Below, one piece after another: positions 18,768 to 21,583 of a stretch of 21,583 nt of DNA; within the stretch, counting starts at the first letter, position 1; each line of letters begins with the position of its first letter. Origin of the DNA: Thermoleophilaceae bacterium (lineage in GTDB: Bacteria > Actinomycetota > Thermoleophilia > Solirubrobacterales > Thermoleophilaceae); contig JACCZR010000217.1 of the NCBI GenBank assembly GCA_013695855.1, forward strand, positions 1 through 21,583, written 5' to 3'. The notes below the pieces were generated by a model. That model searched no databases. It was given only the letters and a program-made list of their open reading frames with translations, and was not told the origin of the DNA. The position numbers and the translations under genes are program-made.

Positions 18768-18851
18768 CGCGGGGCCCTCTGGCGGCATCCTCGATCGCTC
18801 ACGTGCGGGGAGCACGCTTCGCGACCTGCGTCCTTGCCAGAGGGCCCCGCG
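18768..18851. repeat. Perfect 16-bp inverted repeat between the two SAHH genes
   Basis: The arms at 18768-18783 and 18836-18851 are exact reverse complements (core GCGGGGCCCTCTGGC) around a 52-base spacer, and two G-T wobble pairs could extend the stem inward. The spacer contains a further hairpin, CGTGC (18802-18806) with GCACG (18812-18816). There is no T run after the right arm, so it is not a classic terminator. It could be a processing or attenuation structure in the merR-sahH-SAHH2 transcript. Confidence 0.8.
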
Positions 18852-18873
18852 AGCGCGCTGGAGCTATTAGGGC

Positions 18874-20088
18874 GTGGCTGAGGTCTCGACCCGGGGCGCG
18901 GAGCGAATTGCTTGGGCGGAGGGCCGGATGCCGGTCCTCCGCTCCATCGCCGAGCGCTTCGAGGCAGAGCGGCCGCTCGACGGCATCCGCGTGGCCGCCT
19001 GCCTGCACGTGACCGCCGAGACCGCGGCGCTGGCCCGCGCGCTGACCCGCGGCGGTGCCGAGGTGCGGCTGGCGGCGGCCAACCCGCTGTCCACGCAGGA
19101 TGACGTGGTCGAGACCCTCGACGGCGGTGGCATCGCCGTCAGCTCTGCCCGTGGCGAGAGCGTGGAGGACTACGTGGCCCACGTGAAGGCGCTGGTGAAG
19201 GCCGAGCCGCAGATCACCCTCGACGACGGGGCCGACCTGGTCACCGCGGTCAACGCTGCCGGCCAGACGGCATTGGGCGGCACGGAGGAGACGACCACCG
19301 GCATCGTGCGCCTGCGTCACCTCGCCGACGAGGGTGGCCTGCGCTACCCGATCCTCGCGCTCAACGAGGCCCGCACGGAGCGCACCTTCAACGACCGTCA
19401 CGGCACCGGCCAGTCGGCGCTCGACGGGATCCTTCGCGCCACCAACATCCTCCTCGCCGGCCACACTCTGGTGCTGCTGGGCTACGGCTTCGCGGGCAAG
19501 GGAGTGGCCGAGCGCGCCCGGGGGGCGGGGGCCGCGGTGATCGTGTGCGAGGTCGACGCCTTCCGAGCGCTGGAGGCGCGCATGGACGGCTTCGAGGTCA
19601 TGCCGATCCTCGACGCCGCCGAGCGCGGGGACCTCTTCGTGACGGTCACCGGCTCCCGCGCGGTCCTCAGGGCCGAGCACTTCAAGCGCATGAAGGACGG
19701 CGCCATCCTGGCCAACGCCGGCCACTTCGACGTGGAGGTCGACCTGGACGGCCTGACTGAGCTGGCGGTGGCCCCGGTGCGGCAGGTGCTCCCATTGGTG
19801 GAGGAGTTCGACCTCGGCGACCGCCGCCTGCACCTGCTGACCCGCGGGCGCGTGGTCAACCTCTCGGCGGCCGAGGGCCACCCCGCCTCTGTCATGGACG
19901 TGAGCTTCGCCCTGCAGGCTCTGGCAGTGGAGCACCTGGTGCGCCACGAGGGGAAGCTCGAGCCGAAGGTGCTGCCGGTGCCGCGCGAGCTCGACGACGA
20001 GGTGGCCCGGCTCAAGCTGGCCGCCCTCGGGGTGGAGATAGACGAGCTGACCGAGGGCCAGCGCCGCTACCTGACCTCCTGGGCCTGA
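18874..20088 (+). CDS. Short-form SAHH paralogue with altered active-site residues
   Basis: This 404-residue protein belongs to the Thermotoga/archaeal-type adenosylhomocysteinase group. It lacks the bacterial insertion and the C-terminal HYRY, and ends in ELTEGQRRYLTSWA, as that group does. Conserved parts are CLHVTAETAAL, NPLSTQDDV, LDDGADL, GTEETTTGIVRL, the NAD motif GYGFAGKG, NAGHFDVEVD and AAEGHPASVMD. In the segment that normally reads T/M-K-x-x-F-D-N-R-Y-G, this protein has T-E-R-T-F-N-D-R-H-G. The catalytic Lys is Glu169, the Asp is Asn173, the Asn is Asp174 and the Tyr is His176. The frame is intact and well conserved, so it is not an obvious pseudogene. It may be inactive, regulatory or act on another substrate. 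The start is GTG 18874 with GGAG at 18860-18863. Confidence 0.88.
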   Translation: MAEVSTRGAERIAWAEGRMPVLRSIAERFEAERPLDGIRVAACLHVTAETAALARALTRGGAEVRLAAANPLSTQDDVVETLDGGGIAVSSARGESVEDYVAHVKALVKAEPQITLDDGADLVTAVNAAGQTALGGTEETTTGIVRLRHLADEGGLRYPILALNEARTERTFNDRHGTGQSALDGILRATNILLAGHTLVLLGYGFAGKGVAERARGAGAAVIVCEVDAFRALEARMDGFEVMPILDAAERGDLFVTVTGSRAVLRAEHFKRMKDGAILANAGHFDVEVDLDGLTELAVAPVRQVLPLVEEFDLGDRRLHLLTRGRVVNLSAAEGHPASVMDVSFALQALAVEHLVRHEGKLEPKVLPVPRELDDEVARLKLAALGVEIDELTEGQRRYLTSWA

Positions 20089-20151
20089 GGGTTACGCGCT
20101 GGCACGCTACGGCCGGCGACGTCCAGTGACCGACGCCGACAGGGTCTCCGC

Positions 20152-20157
20152 TAGCTT
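20152..20157 (+). promoter_or_regulatory. Possible -10 element (TAGCTT) of the second nucleotidyltransferase gene
   Basis: TAGCTT lies exactly 9 bases before ATG 20167, which has no Shine-Dalgarno. It lies in the 78-base gap after the SAHH paralogue and matches the pattern seen before three other genes here. Confidence 0.45.
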
Positions 20158-20166
20158 CTCCGGGCG

Positions 20167-21132
20167 ATGAAGGCGATGGTCCTCGCGGCGGGGCTCGGTA
20201 CCCGCCTCAAGCCGCTCACGTTCGAGATACCGAAGCCCATGGTGCCGGTGCTCGACCGCCCCGTGATGGCCCACATCGTGGGCATGCTCGAGCGCCAGGG
20301 CTTCGACGAGCTGATCGCGAACGTCCACTACTACCCGGACACGATCCGTGACTACTTCGGTGATCGGCTGGCCTACCGCTTCGAGGAGGAGCTGCTGGGC
20401 ACCGCCGGAGGCGTGCGCAACGTGGCCGACTTCTTCGGCGACGAGCCGGTCGTGGTGGTCTCGGGCGATGCCCTCACCGACCTCGACCTCAATGAGCTGC
20501 TCTCTCGCCATCGCTCCTCGGGCGGCATCGGGACCCTGACGGTCAAGAAGGTTCGCGACACGACGGAGTACGGAGTCGTGGTCCACGGCGAGGACGGGCG
20601 CATAACGGGCTTCCAAGAGAAGCCCGAGCCCGCCGAGGCGCTCTCGGACCTGGCCAACTGCGGCATCTACTGCTTCTCGCCCGAGATCTTCGACTACTTC
20701 CCCGACGACGACCCGGTGGACTGGGCCGCCGATGTCTTCCCCGTCCTGCTCGACAACGACGTCCCCTTCTTCATCCACGAGACCACGTCTTACTGGAACG
20801 ACGTAGGCTCGCTCGCCGAGCTGCGCGACGGCACCTGGGACATGCTCGCCGGCGACTTGGTGCTCGAGGTGGGTTCCGGCGCTGCGGTCCCCGAGCACGT
20901 CGAGGTGATCGACGCAACGGTGTGGATCGGCGAGGGGTGCGAGATCGGCGAGGGCGTGCGGTTGATGGGCCGCGTGGTGATCGGCGACGGCGCGCGCGTG
21001 GGCGCCGGCTCCTCGGTCCGGGACTCGATCATCCTGCCGGGTGCTCAGCTGGCCGACGAGTCGATCTTGATCGGCGCGATCGCCGGCCATGCGGACATTC
21101 CGGCGAACCTGCGCCCGCTCGAGGAGCTGTAG
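20167..21132 (+). CDS. Sugar-1-phosphate nucleotidyltransferase with left-handed beta-helix tail
   Basis: This 321-residue NDP-sugar pyrophosphorylase is of the mannose-1-phosphate guanylyltransferase/glucose-1-phosphate transferase type. The signature LAAGLGTRLKPLT and IPKPMVPVLDRPV open the protein. LLGTAGGVRN, D101 in VSGDALTDLDL, EKPEPAEALSDLANCGIYCF and TSYWNDVGS follow in order. From about residue 240, hexapeptide repeats (VWIGEGCEIGEGVRL, VVIGDGARVGAGSSV) form a beta-helix. It is a distant paralogue of the enzyme in the ugd cluster but stands alone, with its own presumed promoter. The sugar and nucleotide are not decidable from the sequence. Confidence 0.88.
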   Translation: MKAMVLAAGLGTRLKPLTFEIPKPMVPVLDRPVMAHIVGMLERQGFDELIANVHYYPDTIRDYFGDRLAYRFEEELLGTAGGVRNVADFFGDEPVVVVSGDALTDLDLNELLSRHRSSGGIGTLTVKKVRDTTEYGVVVHGEDGRITGFQEKPEPAEALSDLANCGIYCFSPEIFDYFPDDDPVDWAADVFPVLLDNDVPFFIHETTSYWNDVGSLAELRDGTWDMLAGDLVLEVGSGAAVPEHVEVIDATVWIGEGCEIGEGVRLMGRVVIGDGARVGAGSSVRDSIILPGAQLADESILIGAIAGHADIPANLRPLEEL

Positions 21133-21177
21133 CCGGCCGACCCTCCGGGCCCAGGTGCCGGCCCACGGCTCGATTGT

Positions 21178-21252
21178 TGCAGGGGCGCGTTGTGCCGTGA
21201 CAGGGTCTTTGCCAAGGTCGAGGCCGTGCCCCTCTCGCTGCTCGCCCCTGCA
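21178..21252. repeat. 10-bp inverted repeat flanking the comF start
   Basis: TGCAGGGGCG at 21178-21187 and CGCCCCTGCA at 21243-21252 are perfect reverse complements separated by 55 bases that include the presumed comF start codon. In RNA the pairing would enclose the translation start. Chance occurrence is quite possible in such GC-rich DNA. Confidence 0.4.
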
Positions 21253-21583
21253 CTGTGTTGGAGCTGCGGTGCCGCTGCCGGCGGCGGGCGGTCGCTCTGC
21301 CGCGGATGCCGCGGGAGGCTGCGCTGGGCAGCCTCCGAGGTCGAGCCGATCCTGGAGCTGCCGGCGTGGGCGCCGGTGGCCTACCAGGGCCCCGCCCGCG
21401 CGCTCGTGCGCGGACTGAAGTTCCGCGGCGCCAGGGGGTTGGCCGACGAGCTGGCGGCAGCGATGGCCGCCGGGGCACCCGACGGCCTGCTGCAGGGTGC
21501 TCTCGTGCCCGTTCCGCTGTCGCGTGCCCGGCTGCGCGAGCGCGGGTACGACCAGGCCCGGGTGTTGGCCGGCGCGCTGGCCG
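21226..21583 (+). CDS. comF: ComF-family phosphoribosyltransferase-like protein, 5' part
   Basis: The frame from GTG 21226 is open to the window end, so the gene is cut at residue 119. The product starts with a zinc-ribbon typical of ComF: C11-W-S-C14 and C25-R-G-C28. It is followed by WAPVAYQGPARALVRGLKF and the phosphoribosyltransferase-like VPVPLSRARLRERGYDQA. ComF is needed for DNA uptake in competent bacteria and is a GntX/amidophosphoribosyltransferase homologue of uncertain activity elsewhere. An AAGG at 21214-21217 precedes the chosen start. An in-frame TTG at 21190 is a weaker alternative. The PRPP-binding loop lies beyond the window. Confidence 0.85.
   Translation, partial: MPLSLLAPALCWSCGAAAGGGRSLCRGCRGRLRWAASEVEPILELPAWAPVAYQGPARALVRGLKFRGARGLADELAAAMAAGAPDGLLQGALVPVPLSRARLRERGYDQARVLAGALA

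Noticed and set aside
18768..18851. The inverted repeat as an intrinsic terminator or as ends of a miniature transposon
   Set aside because: There is a 52-base loop and no T run, no target-site duplication beside the arms, and no second copy in the window.
18756..18873. A SAH riboswitch in the gap before the second SAHH gene
   Set aside because: I could not find the conserved SAH-aptamer core or its pseudoknot pattern. The structure is a simple long-arm inverted repeat with one inner hairpin. A covariance-model search would settle it.
18874..20088. The second SAHH gene as a pseudogene
   Set aside because: The frame is uninterrupted over 404 codons, the NAD site and most motifs are kept, and the length equals the short-form family. 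Loss is confined to one active-site segment.

Overview
The window is high-GC DNA (roughly 70% by eye) with dense genes, 1- to 11-base overlaps and frequent GTG/TTG starts. It looks like an actinobacterial chromosome. The gene set (F-type ATP synthase with acidic tails, LCP wall ligase, Pyrobaculum-type phosphoglucose/phosphomannose isomerase, a MerR regulator next to sahH) would fit a deep-branching actinobacterial lineage such as Thermoleophilia/Solirubrobacterales. That placement is inference, because no marker such as 16S rRNA is present. No rRNA, tRNA, insertion sequence, phage gene or CRISPR array is visible, and no gene-free gap exceeds about 135 bases.

Region 1 (1-6190) is the distal part of the ATP synthase operon in the order c, b, delta, alpha, gamma, beta, epsilon (atpEFHAGDC). 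The a-subunit gene probably ends at base 6. All catalytic motifs are intact and the c subunit is of the proton type. Alpha carries an extra C-terminal tail of about 89 residues ending in a perfect Lys-Asp alternation. Beta carries an acidic N-domain insertion and an acidic C-terminal tail, and gamma has a charged loop.

Region 2 (6251-11976) is a mixed block. It holds an ATP-grasp ligase of unknown substrate, an AidB-type acyl-CoA dehydrogenase on the minus strand, a CPA1 Na+/H+ antiporter and an M20 metallopeptidase/deacylase.

Region 3 (11990-16825) is a cell-surface polysaccharide block. It holds an LCP-family wall-polymer ligase followed by a tightly coupled trio: UDP-glucose 6-dehydrogenase, a sugar-1-phosphate nucleotidyltransferase and a bifunctional phosphoglucose/phosphomannose isomerase. 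Together these would supply UDP-glucuronate and an NDP-hexose (probably GDP-mannose) for surface glycans that LCP proteins attach to the wall. No phosphomannomutase is seen here.

Region 4 (16890-20088) is an S-adenosylhomocysteine module. A small MerR regulator with a palindrome over its own start region lies 19 bases before a canonical long-form sahH. After a 118-base gap holding a perfect 16-bp inverted repeat comes a second, short Thermotoga/archaeal-type SAHH homologue. Its active-site Lys is replaced by Glu, and the following Asp-Asn pair is inverted to Asn-Asp. This paralogue is the most interesting object in the window.

Region 5 (20167-end) has a second sugar nucleotidyltransferase with a left-handed beta-helix tail, and the 5' part of comF, which runs off the window.

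Several genes without a Shine-Dalgarno share a TA-NNN-T/C hexamer exactly 9 bases before the ATG. This suggests leaderless or nearly leaderless transcription, as is common in actinobacteria.
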